Below are positions 8,236 to 15,460 of a stretch of DNA of 24,638 bases, piece by piece. Numbering within the stretch: position 1 is the first letter of the stretch; each line of letters begins with the position of its first letter. The notes under the pieces are model-generated. The model did not search any database and was not told the origin of the DNA. It was given only the letters and a program-made list of their open reading frames with translations. Made by a program: the position numbers and the translations under genes. The DNA is from a virus, in IMG/VR virus record IMGVR_UViG_3300032087_001274, positions 1-24,638 of that record; one strand, 5' to 3'.

Positions 8236-8798
8236 AAGAACTAAAATTAATACCACCAAGCGACCCTAGAGTCAACAATGCAATTGCACCATTTGTTGAT
8301 GAAATGTTAAAAGACGAAGGATTTAAAGATAGAAAAGAATTAGTAGAAGCTATGTTTTTCTCTATGGAAAAATACCATGGTATAGGTCTATCAGCAAACC
8401 AAGTAGGTTTACCTTTTAATATGTTTGTAGTTGGTGGTCATCCACAAATAGAAAATGGTATGAAGTTATCTTGTTTTAATCCTATGATTATAGAATCAAG
8501 TGAAGAAACTATAATGATGAAAGAGGGTTGTTTAACTTATCCGTTCTTGTTTTTAAACATTAAAAGACCAAGAAAGATTACCTTAAAATATACAGATGAA
8601 GACGGTGAACTAAAAGAGGCCAAACTTGATGGTATGATGAGTCGTATTGTACAACATGAATATGACCATATGTTAGGCAGAAACTTTACTGAAAGAGCAA
8701 GTAAGTTAAAGATTGACGCAGCTATGAAAAAGCGTGATAAGATGTTAAAAAGAATTAAGAAATACCAAGAAGCTGAAGCCAAAATGAATAAGGCTTGA
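8232..8798 (+). CDS. def: Peptide deformylase
   Basis: Def removes the formyl group from the N-terminal methionine of new proteins. The 188-residue protein has all three active-site motifs: GLSANQVG (52-59), EGCLTYP with metal-binding C100, and QHEYDHMLG with H142, E143 and H146. It should be active. Compared with host enzymes the C-terminus carries a lysine-rich helical tail (KKRDKMLKRIKKYQEAEAK). Phage deformylases are known from marine T4-like phages, where they are thought to sustain host translation or photosystem protein maturation. The start overlaps gp46 by four bases. The stop codon lies inside the -35 of the next promoter. Confidence 0.95.
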   Translation: MKELKLIPPSDPRVNNAIAPFVDEMLKDEGFKDRKELVEAMFFSMEKYHGIGLSANQVGLPFNMFVVGGHPQIENGMKLSCFNPMIIESSEETIMMKEGCLTYPFLFLNIKRPRKITLKYTDEDGELKEAKLDGMMSRIVQHEYDHMLGRNFTERASKLKIDAAMKKRDKMLKRIKKYQEAEAKMNKA

Positions 8799-8823
8799 CA
8801 TTTTTAATACTTTAGTGTAGGAT
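8795..8823 (+). promoter_or_regulatory. Sigma70-type promoter for the DUF4338 gene
   Basis: TTGACA (8795-8800), a 17-base spacer and TAGGAT (8818-8823). The -35 is preceded by AAGGC, as at other promoters here. Initiation near 8830 would leave only about three bases before ATG 8833, and the -10 overlaps the only Shine-Dalgarno-like sequence (AGGAT 8819-8823). Confidence 0.55.
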
Positions 8824-8832
8824 AGTTATATT

Positions 8833-10131
8833 ATGAGTTACAGTTGGAATAAAGATATGTCGATAGATGACCAATGGCAAAGTTGGCAAGACAATACAGA
8901 TTTGTCTAAAATACCAGATATTGATACAGAAACATTAAAACAAACAATCATTAAAGATTTGACCTTTGTATCAGCTATGACGGTACAAGAGTACACACTT
9001 TATCAAAAATTTCAGGAAGTAAAGTTTAGATATCCAACAGTAGAAACAAATAGTTTCTTTGATGATAAACCTGCTATGTTAAGACCTGAACAGGCAACAG
9101 TTATACAAGAAGTAAAGAATAACTTTTGGTTACCAGATGACCCCGAAGAATACTTAAATTTACAACCAGAATTAGTTTGGACAGATGGTGCTGAAGTACA
9201 ATCACATACAAATGCTAAAGGTTCTGAAGTTTGGAACGCATTGAGAACATTTTTATCTACCATGAAAAACAATAGTAACATTGGTAGAAATCTTAACTTT
9301 TTAGTTAGAGATAAAGTAACACAGAAATACCTAGGTGTTATCTGTATGAGTAGTGACTTTTTAGACCTTACACCTAGAGATGAATATATTGGTTGGGAGA
9401 GAGAAGCTAAAACTCAAAGAATGATTAATCATACTTGCATTGGTAGTACAATTGTACCAATACAACCACTTGGATACAATCTGGTTGGTGGTAAACTACT
9501 TGCTTTATTGTGTTTATCAGATACAGTTGAACAGACATGGGAACATCAATATAAAGATAAACTAGTTGGTGTAACAACAACAAGTCTATATGGTAAGACA
9601 AAGACTATACCACTATCACAATATGATAGATTAAAACATTGGAAGAAAATGGGTTGGACAGCTGGTTCAGTATCATACGAACCAGAGAAAACAACCAATA
9701 CCATGATACAACAATGGTTAATGAAGAACCACACATACAAATACTTTGAATGGTATGTTGCAAAGAAACCTAGTGGTCAGCCTCATAAGAGAGACCATAG
9801 AAATAGAAGTAGAGCATTTACATACAGTAAACTAGGTATTGATAAGAAACTACAAAAGTCTGAACATGCCAGAGGTATCTATTTTGGTGAGTTATTTACA
9901 AATACAAGAGAATTTTTAAGAGAAGAAACTAATACGACAGGTCTGACAAGAGCATTTGACAATTCAGTTGAAGCACTTACAGATTTATGGAAGACCAAAT
10001 ATGCTAGAAAACGAATAGCTAGTTTGAAGAAACAAGACCGTGTTTCAAAGGAAACACATTTCTATGACGATATTATTTTCTTGTCATGGGAAGAAACCAA
10101 AGCAAAATATTTACCACAGGTAGGGAGATAA
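8833..10131 (+). CDS. DUF4338 (DruA-like) family protein
   Basis: This 432-residue protein contains, at about residues 150-260, a segment I recognise as the DUF4338 pattern: NLNFLVRDKVTQKYLGVI, then SSDFLDLTPRDEYIGW, then a helix, MINHTCIGSTIVPIQPLGYN, and LLALLCLSDTVEQTWEHQY. DUF4338 is the family of DruA from the Druantia anti-phage system; its biochemical activity is not established as far as I know. The C-terminal half (KKPSGQPHKRDHRNRSRAF onward) is basic and may bind nucleic acid. No other Druantia gene is nearby. The phage role is unknown. It has its own promoter and runs into mazG. The family call rests on remembered motif similarity, not on a search. Confidence 0.6.
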   Translation: MSYSWNKDMSIDDQWQSWQDNTDLSKIPDIDTETLKQTIIKDLTFVSAMTVQEYTLYQKFQEVKFRYPTVETNSFFDDKPAMLRPEQATVIQEVKNNFWLPDDPEEYLNLQPELVWTDGAEVQSHTNAKGSEVWNALRTFLSTMKNNSNIGRNLNFLVRDKVTQKYLGVICMSSDFLDLTPRDEYIGWEREAKTQRMINHTCIGSTIVPIQPLGYNLVGGKLLALLCLSDTVEQTWEHQYKDKLVGVTTTSLYGKTKTIPLSQYDRLKHWKKMGWTAGSVSYEPEKTTNTMIQQWLMKNHTYKYFEWYVAKKPSGQPHKRDHRNRSRAFTYSKLGIDKKLQKSEHARGIYFGELFTNTREFLREETNTTGLTRAFDNSVEALTDLWKTKYARKRIASLKKQDRVSKETHFYDDIIFLSWEETKAKYLPQVGR

Positions 10132-10136
10132 TTACC

Positions 10137-10532
10137 ATGAGTGAAGGACAACTAGAATTAGAATTAGGTACTGTAACAAACGAAAATCATAAATACAAGA
10201 AAATTAGCGACCTGGATATGTACCAAAAGGTTGCTTTAACAACGGCAATATATCCGAGAGAACAGGCCATTATTTACCCAACATTGGGTTTGACCGGTGA
10301 AGCAGGCGAAGTTGCGAATAAAGTAAAGAAGATAATAAGAGATGGCTCAGATAGTAAAGATGAAAAACTGGTGTCTGAAATCAAAAGTGAAATTGGCGAT
10401 TGCCTTTGGTATATCGCTGTATTGGCTAATGATTTTGACATTAAGTTATCCGACATTGCAAGCGCTAATATAGAAAAATTAGCAACCAGAAAATCAAAAG
10501 GAACTATACATGGTTCCGGTGACAACAGATGA
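10137..10532 (+). CDS. mazG: MazG-like nucleotide pyrophosphohydrolase
   Basis: MazG-fold enzymes hydrolyse (d)NTPs, and in some phages are proposed to act on ppGpp or on alarmone-driven host responses. The 131-residue protein shows the metal-binding helix pair: GLTGEAGEVANKVKKIIRDG (EAGE) followed by SEIGDCLWYIAVLANDF (E..D). I chose ATG 10137, with GGGAG nine bases upstream; the frame extends further into the DUF4338 gene but lacks a start signal there. Common in marine T4-like phages. It ends in an ATGA overlap with the next gene. Confidence 0.9.
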   Translation: MSEGQLELELGTVTNENHKYKKISDLDMYQKVALTTAIYPREQAIIYPTLGLTGEAGEVANKVKKIIRDGSDSKDEKLVSEIKSEIGDCLWYIAVLANDFDIKLSDIASANIEKLATRKSKGTIHGSGDNR

Positions 10533-11302
10533 AACACAGAGTTGTTATCGTAACCGGTGGTTTTGACCCCCTACATTCAGGACATTTAGAATACCTAAAA
10601 TGTGCCAAAGCATTAGGTGAGGTATTGATAGTTGGACTAAATTCAGATGATTGGTTAAGTCGTAAAAAAGGTAAGTCTTTCTTACCATATTATGAAAGAG
10701 AACAAGTATTATTGAATTTAAAAGCTGTAGATAATGTAATAAACTTTGCTGACCATGACGATACAGCCATAGAAGCCATACTAAAAGTCAAAAGATTTTA
10801 TCCAAATGCTAAGTTAATCTTTGCAAATGGTGGTGACCGTAAAGACGATAATATACCAGAATTAGAACACTTTATTGATGAGGAGTGGATTGATTTTGAG
10901 TTTAATGTTGGTGGTTCCAAAAGCAATTCATCATCTAGCATACTTGAAAAATGGGCTGATAATCGCACGGAGAGACCATGGGGTTACTACCGAGTATTAC
11001 ATAATGACAAAGATGTCGTAAAGGTAAAAGAACTGGTGGTTGAACCAGGTAAGTCTTTATCTATGCAACAACACAAATACAGAGCTGAACATTGGTTCAT
11101 TTCATCTGGTGTAGCTACAGTTTATACTATCAATAAAGCATCCACAGATTACGAATTACAAGGACACTACAAAATGTTTGATAATTTACATATTAAAAGA
11201 GGTGATTGGCATATGTTATCAAACGAATCAACCGAATCGTTGCGAATCGTGGAGATTCAATATGGTTCCGAGTGCTCGGAAGACGATATTTTGAGAAAAT
11301 AA
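10529..11302 (+). CDS. Cytidylyltransferase-like / mannose-6-phosphate isomerase-type cupin fusion
   Basis: This 257-residue protein has two domains. Residues 1-135 form an HIGH-type nucleotidyltransferase of the RfaE/TagD kind: TGGFDPLHSGHLEYLK with H16 and H19, then VGLNSDDWLSRKKGK. Residues about 145-250 form a cupin like the C-terminal domain of type II mannose-6-phosphate isomerase/ManC: RPWGYYRVL, VEPGKSLSMQQHKYRAEHW with several histidine metal ligands, and LHIKRGDWHMLSN. The pair suggests activation and isomerisation of a sugar or alditol phosphate for glycan building, perhaps for virion or host surface glycans. The substrate cannot be read from sequence. It overlaps mazG by four bases and ends this unit. 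Confidence 0.8.
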   Translation: MKHRVVIVTGGFDPLHSGHLEYLKCAKALGEVLIVGLNSDDWLSRKKGKSFLPYYEREQVLLNLKAVDNVINFADHDDTAIEAILKVKRFYPNAKLIFANGGDRKDDNIPELEHFIDEEWIDFEFNVGGSKSNSSSSILEKWADNRTERPWGYYRVLHNDKDVVKVKELVVEPGKSLSMQQHKYRAEHWFISSGVATVYTINKASTDYELQGHYKMFDNLHIKRGDWHMLSNESTESLRIVEIQYGSECSEDDILRK

Positions 11303-11400
11303 TCAAAATTTAGCTGCGACAAACACGCTTTTATTTTGTGTGTATTCGTAAACCATTGATTTTACTCGCTTTTTAATTTAAAAAAAAAGCAGAAATAGGC

Positions 11401-11429
11401 TTGACTTATTGATTGTTTTCCTTTATACT
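11401..11429 (+). promoter_or_regulatory. Sigma70-type promoter for the VWA protein
   Basis: TTGACT (11401-11406), a 17-base spacer and TATACT (11424-11429), preceded by ATAGGC. It lies in a 160-base gap after the fusion gene in which I see no other gene. Initiation near 11436 gives a leader of about 27 bases to ATG 11463. Confidence 0.7.
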
Positions 11430-11438
11430 ATCCAGTAT

Positions 11439-11465
11439 ATGATGAAAAAGGACACAAACACTATG
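11439..11465 (+). repeat. Shared translation leader, copy 1
   Basis: This 27-base segment ends in the ATG of the VWA gene and matches 13887-13913, in front of the AAA+ gene, at 23 of 27 positions (core AAGGACAYAAACACTATG). It contains the Shine-Dalgarno AAGGA ten bases before the start codon. The two copies suggest joint translational control. Confidence 0.7.
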
Positions 11466-13766
11466 AATTTAGAAGTAAAATCTAATCTAGCAAAATTACT
11501 TGCTAACGAAAATATTACAATTCAACACAACAATGTTAAGACAGCTTCTTTTGATGTTAAGAACCGTGTCCTAACTCTCCCTATATTTAAAGAAAAATCT
11601 GGTGATGTTTATGATATGTTGATAGCACATGAATGTGCTCACGCATTATGGACTCCATATTCACAATGGAAAGGCATTGAAGACTCTGAATTGAGGTCAT
11701 ATGTCAATGTATTAGAAGATTGTAGAATTGACCACCTTATTCAAGCAAAATATCCTGGTGTTGTTAGAAACTATCAGAATGGTTTTGATATACTAGAAAA
11801 ACAAAATTTCTTTGGTATTTCTGGTAAAGATATCAATAAAGAATTTATGATTATTGACAAGATTAATTTAAGGTCAAAATCATTACAAAGAATGCCTTTC
11901 ATTTTTACTCCTAAAGATAACGAATGGTTAGCTAAAGTTGACGCTCTAAAAACTTTTGATGATGTGTTGACTTTGGCTAAAGAAATGTTAGATTGGCAAA
12001 AAGAACAAGTTGAACAAATGCAAAAATTACCAGACTTCGATAGTCATCCACTTGCAAAAAGTTATGAGCTTGCTGATGATGAAGATGACTTTGATGACTT
12101 TGATGATGAGCAAGATGGCAACGGTGACGGCGAAGGCAATGGTTCAGATACTAAAGAATCAGATGATGACGCTGACGAAAAAAATGATTTCAATAACTTT
12201 GGTGACCAAAAAGCAGATGATGAAAAAGACAGTAATCAATCTGGTGGTCAATCAAGTTCAAAATCAGAAGCAGAAAAATCAGATGACGGTAAAGAAGCAG
12301 ATAGATTTGCTAAAGGTGCCGGCGGTGGTAATTCTATGAAAAAACTTAAATCTATTACAGACGATTCATTTAATCAGAAGCAAGAAGAATTGCAAGATAA
12401 AAAATCTAAAGGTTTTAGATATGGTAAGATACCAACACCAAATCTTGGTAAAGATGGTAACTTAACTTCTTGGAAGACTTTTCTTTCAGACATGGAAAAA
12501 TATAAAGTTAAATCTTTGGCAAGTTATTCAGGTACTTTTAAGTATGTAGAATACCTTGACAGAAAATTCAAAGAGTTTACTAAAGAAAACAAAAAAACTG
12601 TTATGTATCTTGTTAAAGAATTCGAAATGAAAAAAGCTGCTACTGCTTATAAAAGAGCAAGTACAGATAAAACTGGTATTATTGACCCATTGAAATTGCC
12701 TCAATATCAATACAACGAGGACATATTCAAAAAGTTAACTATTATTCCTGATGGCAAAAACCACGGTATGATGATGTTACTTGATTGGTCTGGTTCAATG
12801 TCAGATGTATTATTCAATACTGTAAAACAATTAATCAACCTTGTTGAGTTTTGTAGAAAAGTTAATATACCTTATGAAGTTTATTTCTTTACAAGTGAAA
12901 GAAGCTCATACGATAGTGAAGATAAAACAAAAGGTTTTATACACAATAACGGTGATTGGTTCTTTGAAAACTTCCACCTTGTAAATTGTTTATCTCACAG
13001 AATGAATAAGAAGCAAGCTGACCTTGCATTGAAAACTTTATTTCACATGGGTATGTATTTTGATGATAGATATTCAGGCAGTTGGAGAATGAGGAATTAT
13101 GATGAAGATACTTTAGCTGCTTCAGAAAATTATGGTCTACCTAGTAAATACTATCTTGGTAATACACCATTAAATGAATCACTAATCTATATGGACAAGT
13201 TGATACCAATGTTTAGAAAAAAATATGGTATTGAGAAGATGACTTTTATTACTCTTACAGATGGTGCTGGTAACTCTCCAAGAGGTAAGATTTATGGTAA
13301 TGATATAAACCCATATGAAGATGAAGAATATTACAGACAAAAAGTTTATCAGATTGGTAAATCAAAGTTTGTTGGTGAATATGGTAATTTTACTGAAAAA
13401 CTATTAGAACATTTACAAAAAGCACACAAGTGTAATGTGATTGGTTTCTATGTAGTTAAAAGAGTTAAAAGATGGGATATTGAAAAGTATATCAATAACT
13501 ATAAAGACTATGCTGATAAGGTTGCTCAATACAATAGAATGAGAAAAGAATTAACTAGAGATAAAGCAATAGCTGTCAATGCTGATGGTTATAATAAATT
13601 CTTTATACTAGACGGTAAAAAACTTTCTGTAGAAAGCTTTGATATGGGTAATGTTGAAGTTAAGAAAGGTACTGCCGGAGAATTAAAGAAAATCTTTGGT
13701 AAATCAATGGCGAATCGATTGGTTTCCAGAGTAGTTTTAAACAAATTTATCAAGGAGGTTGCATAA
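11463..13766 (+). CDS. Metallopeptidase-like/VWA domain protein (CobT-like), partner of the AAA+ ATPase
   Basis: This protein of about 767 residues starts with a zincin-like domain: AHECAHALW (HECAH, residues 56-60) and a downstream NVLEDCRID that could supply the third ligand (E85). Residues about 205-300 are a very acidic low-complexity linker rich in D, E, S, N and G. The C-terminal part is a von Willebrand A-like domain with the MIDAS LLDWSGSMSD near residue 440 and TLTDGAG near 605. This layout resembles the putative metallopeptidase-VWA families that work with MoxR-type ATPases and are often labelled CobT in phages. I chose ATG 11463, which has AAGGA ten bases upstream; ATGs at 11439 and 11442 are in frame but too close to the predicted transcription start. 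Confidence 0.8.
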   Translation: MNLEVKSNLAKLLANENITIQHNNVKTASFDVKNRVLTLPIFKEKSGDVYDMLIAHECAHALWTPYSQWKGIEDSELRSYVNVLEDCRIDHLIQAKYPGVVRNYQNGFDILEKQNFFGISGKDINKEFMIIDKINLRSKSLQRMPFIFTPKDNEWLAKVDALKTFDDVLTLAKEMLDWQKEQVEQMQKLPDFDSHPLAKSYELADDEDDFDDFDDEQDGNGDGEGNGSDTKESDDDADEKNDFNNFGDQKADDEKDSNQSGGQSSSKSEAEKSDDGKEADRFAKGAGGGNSMKKLKSITDDSFNQKQEELQDKKSKGFRYGKIPTPNLGKDGNLTSWKTFLSDMEKYKVKSLASYSGTFKYVEYLDRKFKEFTKENKKTVMYLVKEFEMKKAATAYKRASTDKTGIIDPLKLPQYQYNEDIFKKLTIIPDGKNHGMMMLLDWSGSMSDVLFNTVKQLINLVEFCRKVNIPYEVYFFTSERSSYDSEDKTKGFIHNNGDWFFENFHLVNCLSHRMNKKQADLALKTLFHMGMYFDDRYSGSWRMRNYDEDTLAASENYGLPSKYYLGNTPLNESLIYMDKLIPMFRKKYGIEKMTFITLTDGAGNSPRGKIYGNDINPYEDEEYYRQKVYQIGKSKFVGEYGNFTEKLLEHLQKAHKCNVIGFYVVKRVKRWDIEKYINNYKDYADKVAQYNRMRKELTRDKAIAVNADGYNKFFILDGKKLSVESFDMGNVEVKKGTAGELKKIFGKSMANRLVSRVVLNKFIKEVA

Positions 13767-13768
13767 AA

Positions 13769-13873
13769 ATGGCAATTAATTTGATAAAAGTTAGGAAATC
13801 GTTACCTGGTAACGAAAAAAAAGTGAAAAAAATCGTATATAACGCTTGCCTTTTACAGAAAAGGCCTGTATAA
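13769..13873 (+). CDS. Possible 34-residue basic peptide between the VWA and AAA+ genes
   Basis: An ATG at 13769 lies ten bases after a perfect AAGGAGG (13752-13758) and opens a 34-codon frame (MAINLIKVRKSLPGNEKKVK, then KIVYNACLLQKRPV). It has nine lysines or arginines and no recognised domain. Its 3' end runs through the promoter of the AAA+ gene. The strong ribosome binding site argues for translation, but the AAGGAGG also encodes the last residues of the VWA protein. This could instead be a short leader peptide. Confidence 0.4.
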   Translation: MAINLIKVRKSLPGNEKKVKKIVYNACLLQKRPV

Positions 13874-13874
13874 T
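13846..13874 (+). promoter_or_regulatory. Sigma70-type promoter of the AAA+ gene with an inverted repeat in the spacer
   Basis: TTGCCT (13846-13851), a 17-base spacer and TATAAT (13869-13874). GCCTTTT (13848-13854) and AAAAGGC (13859-13865) form a perfect 7-bp inverted repeat with an ACAG centre, filling most of the spacer. The dyad could be an operator. Initiation is expected near 13881. Confidence 0.65.
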
Positions 13875-13886
13875 ATACCTATATTA

Positions 13887-13913
13887 ACAATGAAGAAGGA
13901 CATAAACACTATG
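13887..13913 (+). repeat. Shared translation leader, copy 2
   Basis: This copy matches 11439-11465 at 23 of 27 positions and ends in the ATG of the AAA+ gene. AAGGA sits ten bases before that ATG. An upstream in-frame ATG (13890) lies within the repeat and would give the peptide MKKDINT; the other copy would encode MKKDTNT in the same way. Confidence 0.7.
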
Positions 13914-15134
13914 CTAAACACTAAACAACAAGAGTTCGTTGACTTTGCTATTAAAAAGTTTGGTTCAAACGAATTGACTACTGCTCAATTAAAAGAAGCA
14001 AATGCCAATTTTGGTTGTAAATATGCACCACAATGGCTAATCAAAAATGCCGATTTCAAAATCGGTAAATCATTATTTAAATTACCGAGTGAAGGAGATT
14101 TCGCTACGAATGTTAAAGTCGAATCTAAAGGCGAGGCTGAAAAAGTTTTGACAACTAAAGCACCTGAAACTGCTACAGTATCAGAAGCTGCTTATGTAGT
14201 TTCATCTTTAACTGGCGACATTGTTCCTAAAAAGGATCCTGTGTTCGTTTCATTTGGTAATTATCCTGATGTAAAATCAATTATCAAATCTAAGATGTTC
14301 TATCCTGTATTCATTACTGGTTTATCTGGTAATGGTAAAACTATGGGTGTTACTCAAGCATGTGCTGAGAATAAAAGAGAACTGATTAGAGTTAACATTA
14401 CTATCGAAACAGATGAAGATGATTTGTTAGGTGGTTACAGACTTAAAGACGGTCAAACTGTATGGCAAAACGGTCCAGTTATCGAAGCCATGGAGAGAGG
14501 CGCTGTGCTTCTTCTTGATGAGATTGACTTAGCGTCTAACAAGATTATGTGTTTACAACCTATCTTGGAAGGCTCTGGTGTCTTTGTTAAAAAGATTAAC
14601 AGATTTGTAAAACCTGCCAATGGTTTCAATGTTGTTGCTACTGCCAATACAAAAGGTCAAGGTAGTGATGACGGTAAATTTATCGGTACTAATGTTCTTA
14701 ACGAGGCGTTCCTTGAAAGGTTCCCAATTACTTTTGAACAAAGTTATCCAAGTGTTGCTATCGAGCAAAAAATCTTGATGTCAACTTACAAGCAATCAAC
14801 TGGTAAATCAGATGATGATTTCTGTAAGAAGTTGGTAACTTGGGCTGATGTAATCAGAAAGACCTACTTTGACGGTGGTGTTGATGAGATTATATCAACT
14901 AGAAGATTAGTCCACATCATTCAAGCGTATGCTATCTTTGGTAAAAAGATGAAAGCGGTTGAAGTCTGTACAAACAGATTTGATGATGATACAAAGAATT
15001 CATTTATTGAATTATATACAAAGGTTGACGCTGGCGCTACTGCTGAGCAGATAAGCGAAGAAGCTAGACAAGCGGATATAACTTCACAAATGGATGACAA
15101 TGATAGTGAGTCAGATGACGATAGCGCCATCTAA
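13911..15134 (+). CDS. MoxR/CobS-type AAA+ ATPase
   Basis: This 407-residue ATPase has Walker A GLSGNGKT (about residues 137-144), the MoxR-like segment ETDEDDLLGGYRLKDGQTVWQNGP, Walker B LLLDEID (about 200-206) and sensor 1 VVATANTKG. The C-terminus is acidic (MDDNDSESDDDSAI). Such ATPases pair with VWA proteins to remodel other proteins, and the VWA gene lies directly upstream with the same leader. Phage copies are widely named cobS, but no CobN is present and cobalamin insertion is unlikely to be its role. ATG 13911 was chosen for the Shine-Dalgarno spacing; ATG 13890 is the alternative. A double hairpin follows the gene. Confidence 0.88.
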   Translation: MLNTKQQEFVDFAIKKFGSNELTTAQLKEANANFGCKYAPQWLIKNADFKIGKSLFKLPSEGDFATNVKVESKGEAEKVLTTKAPETATVSEAAYVVSSLTGDIVPKKDPVFVSFGNYPDVKSIIKSKMFYPVFITGLSGNGKTMGVTQACAENKRELIRVNITIETDEDDLLGGYRLKDGQTVWQNGPVIEAMERGAVLLLDEIDLASNKIMCLQPILEGSGVFVKKINRFVKPANGFNVVATANTKGQGSDDGKFIGTNVLNEAFLERFPITFEQSYPSVAIEQKILMSTYKQSTGKSDDDFCKKLVTWADVIRKTYFDGGVDEIISTRRLVHIIQAYAIFGKKMKAVEVCTNRFDDDTKNSFIELYTKVDAGATAEQISEEARQADITSQMDDNDSESDDDSAI

Positions 15135-15145
15135 ATCTATCAATC

Positions 15146-15196
15146 ATAGTGTAAGTCCTTGGTGGAGGGGTAGTGCCCTCCACCTTTTTACACTAT
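15146..15196 (+). terminator. Nested double-stem terminator upstream of bS21
   Basis: The inner hairpin GGTGGAGGG (15161-15169) and CCCTCCACC (15176-15184) is perfect over 9 bp with a GTAGTG loop and is followed by five T residues. It is enclosed by a second perfect 9-bp inverted repeat, ATAGTGTAA (15146-15154) and TTACACTAT (15188-15196). The inner part looks like a terminator for the AAA+ gene. The outer stem would extend or compete with it and ends just before the bS21 ribosome binding site. Confidence 0.8.
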
Positions 15197-15217
15197 CAAG
15201 GGAGGAGGTAATATAGA

Positions 15218-15421
15218 ATGAGTATAACTGTAGAAGTTAGAGGCGGTAACCTTGAAAAAGCTATGAGAGTTTTGAAGAAAAAGGTTATGAAAGAGGGTAT
15301 TGTAAAAGAGTTAAGAGCTAGACAATACTATCAAAAACCGTCAGAAATAAAGAGGGAAAAGAAAAAAGAAGGCATAAAGAATTACAAAAAGAAGATGAAA
15401 AAACTGGAACAGGAAAGATAG
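15218..15421 (+). CDS. rpsU: Ribosomal protein bS21, phage-encoded
   Basis: The 67-residue product SITVEVRGGNLEKAMRVLKK followed by KVMKEGIVKELRARQYYQKPSEIKREKKK has the length, basic composition and sequence pattern of bacterial bS21, the small-subunit protein near the anti-Shine-Dalgarno end of 16S rRNA that helps initiation. In bacteria it is part of the 30S subunit. A phage copy could replace host bS21 and bias initiation toward phage mRNAs; bS21 genes are known in some marine phages. The gene has an unusually strong purine-rich ribosome binding site (GGGAGGAGG, 15200-15208) nine bases before ATG and sits between the double hairpin and a gene-free region. Its transcription must pass the terminator or start from a promoter I did not find. 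Confidence 0.9.
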   Translation: MSITVEVRGGNLEKAMRVLKKKVMKEGIVKELRARQYYQKPSEIKREKKKEGIKNYKKKMKKLEQER

Positions 15422-15447
15422 AATTCCATGCCTGTGCTTATAATATG

Positions 15448-15455
15448 AATAAATA
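15448..15455 (+). promoter_or_regulatory. T4-type late promoter box in front of the ncRNA candidate
   Basis: AATAAATA is one base from TATAAATA. Initiation is expected near 15461, exactly at the beginning of the first predicted hairpin (ACCAGG). A TATAAT also occurs at 15439-15444, but no -35 box is visible at the right distance. Confidence 0.55.
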
Positions 15456-15460
15456 GTGAT

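Noticed and set aside
12010-12339. 109-codon + strand ORF inside the VWA gene
   Set aside because: It is the frame-shifted reading of the acidic GATGAT-rich linker, giving a low-complexity M/K/T-rich peptide with no start signal.
15439-15444. TATAAT as a sigma70 promoter for the RNA locus
   Set aside because: No recognisable -35 lies 16-18 bases upstream; the adjacent late box is the better explanation.
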